NCBI RefSeq assembly: GCF_011839805.1
Contig: NZ_VWPY01000034.1
Coordinates: 1-47,304 of the forward strand
Direction of reading: 5' to 3'
Origin: Kineococcus rubinsiae
Lineage (GTDB): Bacteria; Actinomycetota; Actinomycetes; Actinomycetales; Kineococcaceae
Length of the DNA stretch: 47,304 bases
Below are positions 9,274 to 17,716 of this stretch, piece by piece. The translations under genes and the position numbers were made by a program. Each line of letters begins with the position of its first letter. Within the stretch, counting starts at the first letter, position 1. Below the pieces are notes generated by a model that worked only from the letters and a program-made list of their open reading frames with translations, was not told the origin of the DNA and did no database searches.

Positions 9274-9762
9274 TCAGTCCTCCGCGCGGGCCGTGTGGAG
9301 GGTGCGCAGGGTGCAGCTGGTGGAGTCGGCGTCGGCCCAGGAGCCCTCGACGTCGAGGACGGCGACCTGGCAGGTGCGCAGCTGGTGCACCTCCCCCGTC
9401 AGGGCCTCCACGAGGGCGCTCACGCCGGGGTTGTGCGCCACGAGGACGACGGTCGCCTCGGGGCCGTCGATGTCCAGCCCCCGCACGATGCGCAGCAGGT
9501 CGCCCAGCGACGCCTCGTACAGCCGTTCCTCGTCGACGACGACGGGCTCGACGCCCCACGCGTCGAGCAGCCGCGCGGTGGTCTCCTCGGTGCGCCGGGC
9601 CGGCGACGTCAGCAGCAGCTGCGGGGACGCGACCGCGCCGGCGAGCCAGCGGCCCGCCTCCTCGGCGTCCGCGCGGCCCCGCGGGGACAGCGGGCGGGCG
9701 ATGTCCTGGAGTCCGGGCGGGCTGTCGGCCTTGGCGTGGCGGACGACGACGAGCGTGGGCAC
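9274..9762 (-). CDS. SixA-like histidine phosphatase
   Basis: A 162-residue protein of the histidine phosphatase (phosphoglycerate-mutase-like) fold, short like SixA. The N-terminal MPTLVVVRHAKAD gives the phosphorylated His9 in an RHxK motif. LLTSPARRTEETT supplies the second arginine, and VLVAHNPGVSALVE the second catalytic histidine. E. coli SixA removes phosphate from phosphohistidine proteins, but the substrate here is unknown. It starts at GTG and lies between truA and the ABC-F gene on the same strand, 82 nt after truA. Confidence 0.85.
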   Translation of the reverse strand: MPTLVVVRHAKADSPPGLQDIARPLSPRGRADAEEAGRWLAGAVASPQLLLTSPARRTEETTARLLDAWGVEPVVVDEERLYEASLGDLLRIVRGLDIDGPEATVVLVAHNPGVSALVEALTGEVHQLRTCQVAVLDVEGSWADADSTSCTLRTLHTARAED

Positions 9763-9844
9763 GGCTCCAGCGTGCCCGACCCGGGTCGCGGGCGGCGCCC
9801 CGGGTCACCGGGTGCCCGCTGAGGCGGGAGGTGGGGCGGGCGGT

Positions 9845-10732
9845 TCAGTCGGGCGGCAGGGTCCGCACGGCGCGGGCCTCGCGCGCCCGGGCCGCGAGGT
9901 CGGCGTCGGGCGGGTAGACGACCTCCTCCAGGCACAGGCCGTGCGGTCCGACGACCGTGACGGCGGGGTCGCGGACGCCGGCGGTCAGCACCTCGGCGGG
10001 CCAGGCGACGGGGTGGCGGCCCTCCCCCACCGCGAGGACGGCGCCGACGAGCGCGCGGACCATCGAGTGGCAGAAGGCGTCCGCCTGCACGTCGGCGACG
10101 ACGAGGCCGTCGTCGCCCTCGTCGCGGCGCCAGCCGTAGCGCAGCAGCGTGCGCACCGTCGTGGCGCCGTCGCGGGGGCGGCAGTAGGCGGCGAAGTCGT
10201 GCAGGCCGACGAGCCGGGAGGCGGCCTCGTCCATGGCGGCCACGTCGAGGGGGCGCCGGTGGGCGAGCACGTCCAGGCGCCGCAGCGGCGGTGCGCCCGC
10301 GGGGTCGTCGCTGACCCGGTAGGCGTAGCGGCGGCGCAGGGCGCCGAAGCGCGCGTCGAAGCCCGCCGGGGCGAGCCGGGCGCCGTGCACGCGGACGTCG
10401 GCGGGCAGGACCCCCGCCAGGCGCCGCACGAGGGCCGCCGGGGGCTCGGCGACCGACCGGCCGGGGACGCCGTCCCAGGCCGCGCGCGGGACGTCCACGT
10501 GGACCACCTGGCCGCGGGCGTGCACGCCGGCGTCCGTGCGGCCCGCGACGATGAGGCGGGGCGCCGGGTCCAGGCGGAGCACCCGGGCGAGGGCGGCCGT
10601 CAGGACGCCCTGGACGGTGCGCAGCCCGGGCTGCTCGGCCCAGCCCGCGAAGGCCGTGCCGTCGTAGCCCAGGTCCAGGCGGACGCGGACGAGCCCGCCG
10701 TCCCCGGTGTCGGGGAGGGCGGGCTCGTCCAC
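9845..10732 (-). CDS. truA: tRNA pseudouridine(38-40) synthase
   Basis: The 295-residue TruA isomerizes uridines 38-40 of the anticodon stem-loop. It shows [11 protein letters not shown] near residue 21, the catalytic motif [13 protein letters not shown] with nucleophile Asp67, and the C-terminal dimer part with [17 protein letters not shown]. The start is a GTG 17 nt after the rplQ stop without a clear Shine-Dalgarno, suggesting translational coupling. An rplQ-truA order is common in actinobacteria. The last third carries an [11 protein letters not shown] tail. Confidence 0.95.
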   Translation of the reverse strand: MDEPALPDTGDGGLVRVRLDLGYDGTAFAGWAEQPGLRTVQGVLTAALARVLRLDPAPRLIVAGRTDAGVHARGQVVHVDVPRAAWDGVPGRSVAEPPAALVRRLAGVLPADVRVHGARLAPAGFDARFGALRRRYAYRVSDDPAGAPPLRRLDVLAHRRPLDVAAMDEAASRLVGLHDFAAYCRPRDGATTVRTLLRYGWRRDEGDDGLVVADVQADAFCHSMVRALVGAVLAVGEGRHPVAWPAEVLTAGVRDPAVTVVGPHGLCLEEVVYPPDADLAARAREARAVRTLPPD

Positions 10733-10749
10733 GGACGGGAGGGAGGCGC

Positions 10750-11367
10750 TCAGGCCTTGCCCTCGGTGTCCGCGACGTCGGGCAGGGTGTCCGGCTGGTC
10801 CACGCTGCCGGCCTCGACCTCGGGGACCTCGGTCGTGGTGCCAGCGGTCGTGCCCTCGGCGGGCGCGGTCTCGGCCGTGGTGGCCTCGTCCGTGCTCGTC
10901 GCGGGAGCCTCGTCGCCGACGACGACCTCGTCGGCGGCGGGAGCAGCGGCCGGCGCGGTCGCGGCGGCGACCTGCTCGGCCTCGCGGACGGTGGCCTGCT
11001 TGGCGCTGACCGGCTCGAGGACGAGCGCGATCACGGCCATGGGGGCCTTGTCGCCGCGGCGCGGGCCGATCTTCACGATGCGGGTGTAGCCGCCCGAGCG
11101 CTCGGCCATCGCCGGGGCGATGTCGGTGAAGAGCTCGTGGACGACGCCCTTGTCCTTGACCGTGCGCATGACACGGCGGCGGGAGGCGAGGTCACCCTGC
11201 TTCGCGAAGGTGATCAGCCGCTCGGCGTAGGGCCGCAGCCGCCGGGCCTTGGCCTCGGTGGTGGTGATGCTGCGGTGCTCGAAGAGCTGCGTCGCCAGGT
11301 TGGCCAGGATGTGCCGCTGGTGGGCCGGCCCGCCGCCGAGCCGCGCACCTTTGGTGGGGGTGGGCAT
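10750..11367 (-). CDS. rplQ: 50S ribosomal protein bL17 with long acidic C-terminal tail
   Basis: Residues 1-120 form the bL17 core, which sits near the peptide exit of the 50S subunit: [37 protein letters not shown] and [14 protein letters not shown]. About 85 further residues are a low-complexity Ala/Thr/Glu/Pro/Val tail, likely disordered. The total of 205 residues is long compared with 120-180 in most bacteria, although actinobacterial bL17 often carries such tails. The ATG follows GAGGAG, and a 12-bp hairpin separates it from rpoA. Confidence 0.97.
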   Translation of the reverse strand: MPTPTKGARLGGGPAHQRHILANLATQLFEHRSITTTEAKARRLRPYAERLITFAKQGDLASRRRVMRTVKDKGVVHELFTDIAPAMAERSGGYTRIVKIGPRRGDKAPMAVIALVLEPVSAKQATVREAEQVAAATAPAAAPAADEVVVGDEAPATSTDEATTAETAPAEGTTAGTTTEVPEVEAGSVDQPDTLPDVADTEGKA

Positions 11368-11390
11368 GTGTGTCGATCTCCTCGGTGATT

Positions 11391-11418
11391 CTCAGCCCCC
11401 TCGGTGGAGGGGGCTGAG
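11391..11418 (-). terminator. Hairpin in rpoA-rplQ spacer, partial terminator or processing signal
   Basis: CTCAGCCCCCTC (11391-11402) and GAGGGGGCTGAG (11407-11418) form a perfect 12-bp stem with loop GGTG. It begins 12 nt after the rpoA stop, and no promoter was seen between it and rplQ. It may reduce or stabilise transcription rather than end it. Confidence 0.5.
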
Positions 11419-11430
11419 GTGCGGACTAGC

Positions 11431-12444
11431 TCAGAGCTGCTCGTCCTCGGCGAAGGACTGGTCGTCCTCCTCGAAGTCGTTGACGACGGCGCTCGGGTCG
11501 AACCCGGGCGGGGAGTCCTTGAGGTGCAGGCCCATGCCGACGAGCTTGGCCTTCACCTCGTCGATGGACTTCTGCCCGAAGTTGCGGATGTCCAGCAGGT
11601 CGGCCTCGCTGCGCGAGACGAGCTCGCCGACCGTGTGGATGCCCTCGCGCTTGAGGCAGTTGTAGGAGCGGACCGTGAGGTCCAGCGCCTCGATCTCGAG
11701 CGCGAGGTCGGCGGCCAGGGCCGCGTCGGTCGGGGACGGGCCCATGTCGATGCCCTCGGCCTCGACGTTGAGCTCGCGCGCCAGGCCGAACAGCTCGGTC
11801 AGCGTCTTGCCGGCCGAGGCCACGGCGTCGCGCGGGCTGATCGAGTGCTTGGTCTCGACGTCGACCACGAGGCGGTCGAAGTCGGTGCGCTGCTCGACGC
11901 GGGTCGCCTCGACCTTGTAGGTGACCTTGAGGACCGGCGAGTAGATCGAGTCGATCGGGATGCGCCCGATCTCCTGCTCACCGGACTTGTTCTGCGCCGC
12001 GGAGACGTACCCGCGACCGCGCTCGACGGTCAGCTCCAGCTCGAGCTTGCCCTTGCCGTTGAGGGTCGCGATGTGGAGGTCGGGGTTGTGGACCTCGACG
12101 CCCGCGGGGGGCGCGATGTCCGCAGCGGTGACCGCACCGGGACCCTGCTTGCGCAGGTACATGACGACCGGCTCGTCGTGCTCCGAGGAGACGACGAGGT
12201 TCTTGATGTTGAGGACGATCTCGGTGACGTCCTCCTTGACACCCGGCACGCTCGTGAACTCGTGGAGCACGCCGTCGATGCGGAGGCTCGTCACGGCCGC
12301 ACCGGGGATGCTCGAGAGCAGCGTCCGGCGCAGCGAGTTGCCGAGGGTGTAGCCGAAGCCCGGCTCCAGAGGCTCGATGACGAACCGCGAGCGGTACTCG
12401 TCGACGACGTCCTCGGTGAGGGTGGGGCGCTGTGCGATCAGCAC
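11431..12444 (-). CDS. rpoA: RNA polymerase alpha subunit
   Basis: The 337-residue alpha subunit has the N-terminal assembly domain ([32 protein letters not shown], about 1-230) and the C-terminal DNA/activator-binding domain (about 250-315, with [17 protein letters not shown] and [15 protein letters not shown]). An acidic tail follows. The GTG at 12444 is chosen over an ATG at 12474 because GGAAGGAAG lies just before it and relatives start with MLIAQRP. It follows rpsK directly; the rpsD gene often found between them is absent here. Confidence 0.97.
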   Translation of the reverse strand: MLIAQRPTLTEDVVDEYRSRFVIEPLEPGFGYTLGNSLRRTLLSSIPGAAVTSLRIDGVLHEFTSVPGVKEDVTEIVLNIKNLVVSSEHDEPVVMYLRKQGPGAVTAADIAPPAGVEVHNPDLHIATLNGKGKLELELTVERGRGYVSAAQNKSGEQEIGRIPIDSIYSPVLKVTYKVEATRVEQRTDFDRLVVDVETKHSISPRDAVASAGKTLTELFGLARELNVEAEGIDMGPSPTDAALAADLALEIEALDLTVRSYNCLKREGIHTVGELVSRSEADLLDIRNFGQKSIDEVKAKLVGMGLHLKDSPPGFDPSAVVNDFEEDDQSFAEDEQL

Positions 12445-12548
12445 GGAGACTTCCTTCCCGCGGGCGTCCGCCATATGACGCCCCGCACGCCCGTCAGCAT
12501 CGGTCCACCGACGGGGTCTGGATCGATCGTGAACTGCGTCGATCGTGC

Positions 12549-12581
12549 GACGGCCCCGGCGGAAGCTCCGCCGGGGTCGTC
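12549..12581 (-). terminator. Hairpin in rpsK-rpoA spacer
   Basis: A 15-nt arm GACGGCCCCGGCGGA (12549-12563) pairs with 12567-12581 with one mismatch and a 3-nt loop. It starts 6 nt after the rpsK stop and about 100 nt before rpoA. It may be an attenuator or transcript-processing hairpin between rpsK and rpoA. Confidence 0.4.
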
Positions 12582-12587
12582 ACCGGG

Positions 12588-12995
12588 TCAGACGCGCCGG
12601 CGCTTGGGGGGCCGGCAGCCGTTGTGCGGGCTGGGGGTGACGTCCTGGATCGCGCCGACCTCCAGGCCCGTGGCCTGCAGCGAGCGGATCGCGGTCTCGC
12701 GGCCCGAACCCGGGCCCTTCACGAAGACGTCGACCTTGCGCATGCCGTGCTCCTGGGCGCGGCGGGCCGCGGCCTCGGCAGCCATCTGGGCGGCGAAGGG
12801 GGTCGACTTGCGCGAACCCTTGAAGCCGACCTGGCCGGCGGAGGCCCAGGCGATCACCGCACCCGTGGGGTCGGTGATCGACACGATCGTGTTGTTGAAC
12901 GTGCTCTTGATGTGCGCGTGGCCGTGAGCGACGTTCTTCTTCTCCTTGCGGCGCGGCTTGCGCGCCGCCGTGGCCTGGCGGCTCTTGGGAGGCAT
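12588..12995 (-). CDS. rpsK: 30S ribosomal protein uS11
   Basis: The 135-residue uS11 of the 30S platform has the recognisable core [43 protein letters not shown] split over residues 28-70, then [24 protein letters not shown] and the basic end [11 protein letters not shown]. The N-terminus [21 protein letters not shown] is strongly basic. It lies 84 nt after rpsM and before rpoA, the usual alpha-operon order. Confidence 0.98.
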   Translation of the reverse strand: MPPKSRQATAARKPRRKEKKNVAHGHAHIKSTFNNTIVSITDPTGAVIAWASAGQVGFKGSRKSTPFAAQMAAEAAARRAQEHGMRKVDVFVKGPGSGRETAIRSLQATGLEVGAIQDVTPSPHNGCRPPKRRRV

Positions 12996-13035
12996 GTGGT
13001 CCGTACTCCTGGGACTCGAGGACTGAGATCGAGGG

Positions 13036-13074
13036 CGGGTCGGCGAACGACCCGGGCGGCCCGTGCGGGGCCGC
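13036..13074 (-). terminator. Tandem hairpins in rpsM-rpsK spacer
   Basis: CGGGTCG-GCGAA-CGACCCG (13036-13054) and GCGGCCC-GTGCG-GGGCCGC (13056-13074) are two perfect 7-bp stems 1 nt apart. The outer one begins 5 nt after the rpsM stop. They are inside the operon, so a full terminator is unlikely. Confidence 0.4.
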
Positions 13075-13079
13075 GAGCG

Positions 13080-13460
13080 CTACTTGCGGCCGACCTTCTT
13101 CTTGCCGGCGACCGTGCGCTTCGGGCCCTTGCGGGTGCGGGCGTTGGTCTTGGTGCGCTGCCCGCGGACGGGCAGACCGCGGCGGTGCCGCAGACCCTGG
13201 TAGGTGCCGATCTCCACCTTGCGGCGGATGTCGGCGGCCACCTCGCGACGGAGGTCACCCTCGACGCGGTAGTTGCCCTCGATGTAGTCGCGCAGTGCGA
13301 CCAGGTCCTCGTCCGAGAGGTCGCGGACGCGGAGGTCGGGGCTGACGCCAGTGGCGGCCAGCGCTGCCTTGGCGCGGGTGCGTCCGACGCCGTAGATGTA
13401 CGTGAGCGCGATCTCCAGCCGCTTCTCGCGGGGGAGGTCGACGCCGACGAGACGTGCCAT
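13080..13460 (-). CDS. rpsM: 30S ribosomal protein uS13
   Basis: The 126-residue uS13 of the 30S head contacts uL5 and P-site tRNA. It begins [21 protein letters not shown], has the helix-two-turn-helix [17 protein letters not shown], and [23 protein letters not shown] in the basic tail, split here around residue 100. The ATG start is family-typical. It follows rpmJ after a spacer of 164 nt that contains two hairpins. Confidence 0.98.
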   Translation of the reverse strand: MARLVGVDLPREKRLEIALTYIYGVGRTRAKAALAATGVSPDLRVRDLSDEDLVALRDYIEGNYRVEGDLRREVAADIRRKVEIGTYQGLRHRRGLPVRGQRTKTNARTRKGPKRTVAGKKKVGRK

Positions 13461-13525
13461 GCGGGATGGTCCCTTGTCTTCGCGGAGGTCTGCCGCAGCA
13501 CCGGTCCCGTCGGGTTCGGACGGGT

Positions 13526-13571
13526 CCCCGGCCTCCGACCGGGGGTGTCGCCGGGAGCGGGGCTCCCGGCG
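13526..13571 (-). terminator. Hairpins in rpmJ-rpsM spacer
   Basis: CGCCGGGAGC-GGG-GCTCCCGGCG (13549-13571) is a perfect 10-bp stem, followed in the direction of transcription by CCCCGG-CCTCCGA-CCGGGG (13526-13544). The spacer between rpmJ and rpsM is 164 nt and shows no clear promoter. These could attenuate or protect the transcript. Confidence 0.45.
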
Positions 13572-13624
13572 GGTGCTGCGATGGTGCGCCGTCGCGGGAC
13601 GCGACGGTCACGGGTGCTGCTGCG

Positions 13625-13738
13625 TCAGCCCTGGCGCTGCTTGTGGCGCAGGTTCTCGCAGATGACCATGACACGTCCGTGTCGGCGGATCACCTTGCAC
13701 TTGTCGCAGATCTTCTTGACGCTCGGCTTGACCTTCAT
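13625..13738 (-). CDS. rpmJ: 50S ribosomal protein bL36 (zinc form)
   Basis: A 37-codon gene starting [19 protein letters not shown] and ending HKQRQG. Cys11, Cys14, Cys27 and His32 form the zinc site, so this is the zinc-containing (C+) form that binds 23S rRNA late in assembly. It lies between infA (43 nt away) and rpsM, its usual place. A zinc-free paralogue used under zinc limitation would have to be encoded elsewhere. Confidence 0.98.
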   Translation of the reverse strand: MKVKPSVKKICDKCKVIRRHGRVMVICENLRHKQRQG

Positions 13739-13781
13739 CACGTCTCCGGTCGTGCGGGCACGCAGCTCGCGGCCAGTGGGG

Positions 13782-14003
13782 TCACTTGTAGCGGTAGACG
13801 ATGCGCCCGCGGGACAGGTCGTAAGGGCTGAGCTCGACGACCACCCGGTCCTCGGGGAGGATGCGGATGTAGTGCTGCCGCATCTTCCCGGAGATGTGGG
13901 CCAGCACCTTGTGCCCGTTGCTCAGCTCGACGCGGAACATCGCGTTGGGCAGAGCTTCGACCACGGTGCCCTCGATCTCGATGACGCCGTCCTTCTTCGG
14001 CAT
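13782..14003 (-). CDS. infA: Translation initiation factor IF-1
   Basis: The 73-residue IF-1 is a single S1-like OB fold that occupies the 30S A site during initiation. It shows [20 protein letters not shown], the loop [20 protein letters not shown], and [22 protein letters not shown] near the C-terminus. The start has GCGGAGG upstream. It is separated from map by 163 nt with a candidate -10, so infA-rpmJ-rpsM-rpsK-rpoA-rplQ may have its own promoter. Confidence 0.98.
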   Translation of the reverse strand: MPKKDGVIEIEGTVVEALPNAMFRVELSNGHKVLAHISGKMRQHYIRILPEDRVVVELSPYDLSRGRIVYRYK

Positions 14004-14087
14004 GTCCTCCGCTTTTCCGTCGGTGTCGGATCGTGGTCCGCGGTCCTCCCCCGCGGCTGCGGAGGAGGCATGACGGACCGACGGTCA

Positions 14088-14093
14088 AGCTTA
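14088..14093 (-). promoter_or_regulatory. Candidate -10 hexamer upstream of infA
   Basis: TAAGCT on the minus strand, 84 nt before the infA ATG, matches TANNNT. No good -35 is seen. The nearby TTGACC at 14083-14088 overlaps it and has no matching -10. Confidence 0.35.
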
Positions 14094-14166
14094 CGTGACG
14101 GCGAGCCGCAGACGAAATCCGCGACGGGCCACCGGAGCCGCCCTCGCGGGAGGGGCTGCGGCGCAG

Positions 14167-14979
14167 TCAGTCCGTGGGGACCTTCACACCCAGCGGACCG
14201 AGCTCGGAGGCCCCGCCGTCGGGGGCGGTCAGCACCCAGAGCCCCTCGTCGAGCACGGCGACCGTGTGCTCCCAGTGCGCGGCGCGCGAGCCGTCGCTCG
14301 TCACGACCGTCCACTCGTCGGCCAGGACGTCGGTCTCGTCGGTCCCCCGCGTGCACATGGGCTCGATGGCCAGGCACAGGCCCGGGCGGACCTTCGGCCC
14401 CCGGTCGCGGTCGCGGTGGTTGAGCACCTCGGGCGCCTGGTGCATGGCCGTGCCGATGCCGTGGCCGGTGTAGCCGTCCACGATCGCGAGCCGGCCGTCG
14501 ACGGCGTCCTCGACGGCCGCCCCGACGTCGCCGACCCGGCCGCGCCGGTCCAGCGCCGCGATCCCCCGCCACATCGCCTGCCGCGTGATCTCGACGAGCT
14601 CCTCGTCGCCGGCCTCGCGCGGCGTCCCGACGATCTGCGTGAACGCGGAGTCGCCGTGCCAGCCGTCGACGACCGCCCCGCCGTCGATCGAGACGACGTC
14701 GCCCTCCTCGACCACCCGCCCGCCGGGGATGCCGTGCACGACGACCTCGTTGACGGAGATGCAGAGCGTCTTGGGGTAGCCGTGGTAGCCGAGGAAGTTC
14801 GACGTCCCGCCCCCGGCCCGGATGACCTCGGCCGCGACGGCGTCGAGCTCGTCGGTCGTCACGCCCGGCCGCAGCGCGGCCCGAGCGGCCTCCAGCGCGG
14901 CGTGGGTGAGCAGGCCCGCCCGGCGCATGGTGCGGATCTGCTCGGGCGTCTTCAGCTCGACCCGGTCGCGTCCGAACAC
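14167..14979 (-). CDS. map: Methionine aminopeptidase, type I
   Basis: The 270-residue enzyme removes N-terminal Met from new proteins in the cytosol. Metal ligands are visible in VSIDGGAVVDGWHGDSAFT (two Asp), GYTGHGIGTAMHQAPEV (His), LAIEPM (Glu) and HWEHTVAVLD (Glu). It has no N-terminal SH3-binding zinc extension. The GTG start is 2 nt after the adk stop, so translation is probably coupled. The order secY-adk-map-infA is the usual one. Confidence 0.96.
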   Translation of the reverse strand: MFGRDRVELKTPEQIRTMRRAGLLTHAALEAARAALRPGVTTDELDAVAAEVIRAGGGTSNFLGYHGYPKTLCISVNEVVVHGIPGGRVVEEGDVVSIDGGAVVDGWHGDSAFTQIVGTPREAGDEELVEITRQAMWRGIAALDRRGRVGDVGAAVEDAVDGRLAIVDGYTGHGIGTAMHQAPEVLNHRDRDRGPKVRPGLCLAIEPMCTRGTDETDVLADEWTVVTSDGSRAAHWEHTVAVLDEGLWVLTAPDGGASELGPLGVKVPTD

Positions 14980-14981
14980 GG

Positions 14982-15581
14982 TCAGCCGGCGTCCGCGAGG
15001 CCGGCCGCGGGGGCGTCGTCCCCGAGCGCGGCGACCAGGCGCGAGGTCACGTCGTCGATGCTGCCCAGGCCGTCCACGCTGCGCAGCAGACCCCGGTCGG
15101 AGTAGACCTGCACCAGCGGCGCGGTCTGCTCGAGGTAGACCTCCTGGCGCGTGCGCACGACGCCCTCGGCGTCGTCGCTGCGGCCCTCGGCACCGGCGCG
15201 CAGCGTCAGGCGGCGCACCAGCTCGTCGGTGTCGGCCGTGAGCTCCAGGACGGCGGTCAGCGCGGTGCCGGCCTCGGCCAGCATGTCGTCGAGCTCGCGC
15301 ACCTGGTCGGTCGTGCGGGGGTAGCCGTCGAGGATGAAGCCGCCCGCGGCGTCGGGCTGGGCCAGGCGGTCGCGGACCATCGCGTTGGTGACGGTGTCCG
15401 GGACGTACTTGCCCGCGTCCATGTACTCCTTGGCCGTCGTGCCCAGCTCGGTCCCCTGCGCGACGTTGGCGCGGAAGATGTCGCCCGTGGAGATCGCGGG
15501 CACGTCGAGGCGGGCCGCCAGGCGCTTGGCCTGGGTGCCCTTCCCGGCGCCGGGGGGACCCAGGAGGACGAGACGGCTCAT
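14982..15581 (-). CDS. adk: Adenylate kinase, short-lid form
   Basis: The 199-residue enzyme interconverts ATP, ADP and AMP. It begins MSRLVLLGPPGAGKGTQAKRL (P-loop GPPGAGKGT at 8-16), with STGDIFR, GFILDGYPRTTDQ and the lid arginines in RRLTLRAGAEGRSDD. The zinc-lid insertion of longer enzymes is missing, as in other actinobacteria. Its ATG overlaps the secY stop in an ATGA, so the two are translationally coupled. Confidence 0.97.
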   Translation of the reverse strand: MSRLVLLGPPGAGKGTQAKRLAARLDVPAISTGDIFRANVAQGTELGTTAKEYMDAGKYVPDTVTNAMVRDRLAQPDAAGGFILDGYPRTTDQVRELDDMLAEAGTALTAVLELTADTDELVRRLTLRAGAEGRSDDAEGVVRTRQEVYLEQTAPLVQVYSDRGLLRSVDGLGSIDDVTSRLVAALGDDAPAAGLADAG

Positions 15582-16879
15582 CGCAAGAACCCTTCGTAGT
15601 TGCGCTGCTGGAGCTGAGACTCGATCTGCTTCACCGTCTCCAGGCCGACCCCGACGATGATCAGGATGGACGTGCCCCCGAAGGGGAAGTTGCTGTTGGC
15701 GTTGAACGCCACCAGCGCGATGAGCGGCAGGAGCGAGATGAGGCCGAGGTACAGGGCCCCCGGCAGGGTGATGCGGGTCAGGATGTAGTCGAGGTACTCG
15801 GCCGTCGGCCGGCCCGCGCGCACCCCGGGGATGAAGCCCCCGTACTTGCGCATGTTCTCGGCGACCTCGTCCGGGTTGAACGTGATCGCGACGTAGAAGA
15901 ACGCGAAGAAGATGATGAGCAGGAAGTACGCCGCCATGTAGAGCGGGTGGTCCCCGCGCACCAGGTACTTGTCGATCCAGATGACCCAGCCGTCGTTCGG
16001 GTCGTTGAACTGCGCCAGCAGGGCCGGCAGGTACAGCAGCGACGAGGCGAAGATGACCGGGATGACGCCGGCCATGTTGACCTTCAGCGGGATGTAGGTG
16101 CTCGAGCCGCCGAACATGCGGCGCCCGATCATCCGCTTGGCGTACTGCACCGGGACGCGGCGCTGGGACTGCTCGACGGCGACCACGGCCGCGACCACGA
16201 CGAGGCCCATGAGCAGGACCGCCGCGAAGGTGAGGAACCCGCGCTCGCGCTGGATGGCCCACAGCGACGTCGGGAAGCCCGAGGCGATCTGCACGAAGAT
16301 CAGCAGCGACATGCCGTTGCCGACGCCGCGCTCGGTGACGAGCTCGCCCAGCCACATGACGAGGCCGGTGCCCGCGGTCATGGTCAGGACCATGAGGGCG
16401 ATGACGTGCACGCTCTGGTCGGGGACGACCTGGGCGGTGCAGTTCGTCTGGAAGAGCCGCGTGGGGTCCCGCGCGATCGACACGTAGGTCGTCGACTGCA
16501 GGACCGCCAGGGCGATCGTGAGGTAGCGCGTGTACTGGGTCAGCTTGGTGGTGCCCTGCTGACCCTCCTTCTTGAGCTCCTCGAAGCGCGGGATGACCAC
16601 GGTGAGCAGCTGGATGATGATGCTCGCCGTGATGTACGGCATGATCCCGAGCGCGAAGACCGACAGCTGCAGGAGCGCGCCGCCGGAGAAGAGGTTGACC
16701 AGGCCGAGCAAGCTGTTGCCGGTCTCGGCCTGCGCGATGCACTGCTGCACCGCGGAGTAGTCGACCCCCGGCGTCGGCACGAACGAGCCGACGCGGACGA
16801 GGACGATGATGCCGAGCGTGAACAGCAGCTTGCGGCGCAGGTCCGGCGTGCGGAACGCCCGGGCCAATGCGGTGAGCAC
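15578..16879 (-). CDS. secY: Preprotein translocase subunit SecY
   Basis: The 433-residue integral membrane protein forms the Sec channel with SecE and SecG. Ten hydrophobic segments can be traced, starting KLLFTLGIIVLVRVGSFVP, then the plug region and ALGIMPYITASIIIQLL. Conserved cytosolic loops include GVGNGMSLLIF and FNPDEVAENMRKYGGFIPG. The GTG at 16879 is supported by AGGAGG 5 nt upstream and removes a few unsupported N-terminal residues. It ends the spc block but is set apart from rplO by a 191-nt spacer with a strong hairpin and a candidate promoter. Confidence 0.97.
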   Translation of the reverse strand: MLTALARAFRTPDLRRKLLFTLGIIVLVRVGSFVPTPGVDYSAVQQCIAQAETGNSLLGLVNLFSGGALLQLSVFALGIMPYITASIIIQLLTVVIPRFEELKKEGQQGTTKLTQYTRYLTIALAVLQSTTYVSIARDPTRLFQTNCTAQVVPDQSVHVIALMVLTMTAGTGLVMWLGELVTERGVGNGMSLLIFVQIASGFPTSLWAIQRERGFLTFAAVLLMGLVVVAAVVAVEQSQRRVPVQYAKRMIGRRMFGGSSTYIPLKVNMAGVIPVIFASSLLYLPALLAQFNDPNDGWVIWIDKYLVRGDHPLYMAAYFLLIIFFAFFYVAITFNPDEVAENMRKYGGFIPGVRAGRPTAEYLDYILTRITLPGALYLGLISLLPLIALVAFNANSNFPFGGTSILIIVGVGLETVKQIESQLQQRNYEGFLR

Positions 16880-16972
16880 TCGAACCTCCTGCACCGGCCC
16901 TGCGGCACGCAGGGGCGGACTGGGGACTGACGGACGGTTGGTGACCGGCGGCAGGCGCCGACCACGGTCCAG

Positions 16973-16978
16973 ACCCTA
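16973..16978 (-). promoter_or_regulatory. Candidate -10 hexamer for secY-adk-map
   Basis: TAGGGT on the minus strand, 94 nt upstream of the secY start and just downstream of the 16998-17036 hairpin. It fits TANNNT, but no good -35 was found. Confidence 0.35.
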
Positions 16979-16997
16979 CCGCCCCCCGGAACGACCA

Positions 16998-17036
16998 CGC
17001 GGCGGTAGCAGACGATCACTCGTCGCTACCGCCGCG
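16998..17036 (-). terminator. Strong hairpin between rplO and secY
   Basis: CGCGGCGGTAGC (16998-17009) pairs with GCTACCGCCGCG (17025-17036). After one bulged A, GACGA pairs with TCGTC around loop TCAC, giving a 17-bp stem. It lies 34 nt after the rplO stop and probably ends or reduces the spc transcript before secY. Confidence 0.6.
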
Positions 17037-17070
17037 GGGACGCACGGGGTCGTGCAGGTGTGCTGGTCGA

Positions 17071-17532
17071 TCAGAGCGCGGTGGTCGACCCACCGGCTGC
17101 GGCGATCTTCTCCACGGCGGACGCGGAGAACTTGTGGGCGCTGACCTGCAGGGCCACACCCACCTCGCCCGTGCCGAGCACCTTCACGAGGTGCCCGTCG
17201 CGCACGGCGCCCTTGGCGACGAGGTCGTCCACGGACACGCTGCCACCCTCGGGGAAGAGGGAGGCGAGCTTGTCGAGGTTGACGACCTGGTACTCGACGC
17301 GGAACGGGTTCTTGAACCCGCGCAGCTTCGGCAGGCGCATGTGCAGGGGCATCTGGCCACCCTCGAACCCGGCAGGCACCTGGTAGCGCGCCTTCGAGCC
17401 CTTGGTACCGCGACCAGCGGTCTTGCCCTTGCTGCCCTCACCGCGACCCACGCGCTGCTTGGCGGTCTTCGCGCCAGGTGCGGGACGCAGGTGGTGCACC
17501 TTCAGGACGTGCTCGCCCGGAGTGCCGGCCAT
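17071..17532 (-). CDS. rplO: 50S ribosomal protein uL15
   Basis: The 153-residue uL15 organises the centre of 23S rRNA late in assembly. The N-terminal half has [40 protein letters not shown] and [20 protein letters not shown], the basic Gly-rich extension that threads into rRNA. The compact C-terminal half has [14 protein letters not shown]. The ATG is 1 nt after the rpmD stop, indicating coupling. Confidence 0.98.
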   Translation of the reverse strand: MAGTPGEHVLKVHHLRPAPGAKTAKQRVGRGEGSKGKTAGRGTKGSKARYQVPAGFEGGQMPLHMRLPKLRGFKNPFRVEYQVVNLDKLASLFPEGGSVSVDDLVAKGAVRDGHLVKVLGTGEVGVALQVSAHKFSASAVEKIAAAGGSTTAL

Positions 17533-17533
17533 G

Positions 17534-17716
17534 TCAGTCCACCTCCTCGACGGTGACGAGGTGAGCCACCGTGTTCGCCATGCCGCGGAACTCGGGCTTG
17601 TCGTCCTTGACGACGCTCTGCCCGATCTTGTGCAGCCCGAGGCTGCGCAGCGTGTTCCGCTGGTTCTGCTTGCCACCGATGCCCGACTTGACCTGGGTCA
17701 CCTTGATCCTGCCCAT
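17534..17716 (-). CDS. rpmD: 50S ribosomal protein uL30
   Basis: A 60-residue protein, [19 protein letters not shown] followed by [18 protein letters not shown], the short bacterial uL30 that packs on 23S and near 5S rRNA. Its ATG overlaps the rpsE stop by one base (TGATG), and its own stop is 1 nt before the rplO ATG, so all three are coupled. Confidence 0.97.
   Translation of the reverse strand: MGRIKVTQVKSGIGGKQNQRNTLRSLGLHKIGQSVVKDDKPEFRGMANTVAHLVTVEEVD

Noticed and set aside
14083-14088. TTGACC upstream of infA as a -35
   Set aside because: No -10-like hexamer lies 16-19 nt downstream; the overlapping TAAGCT is the better candidate, as a -10.
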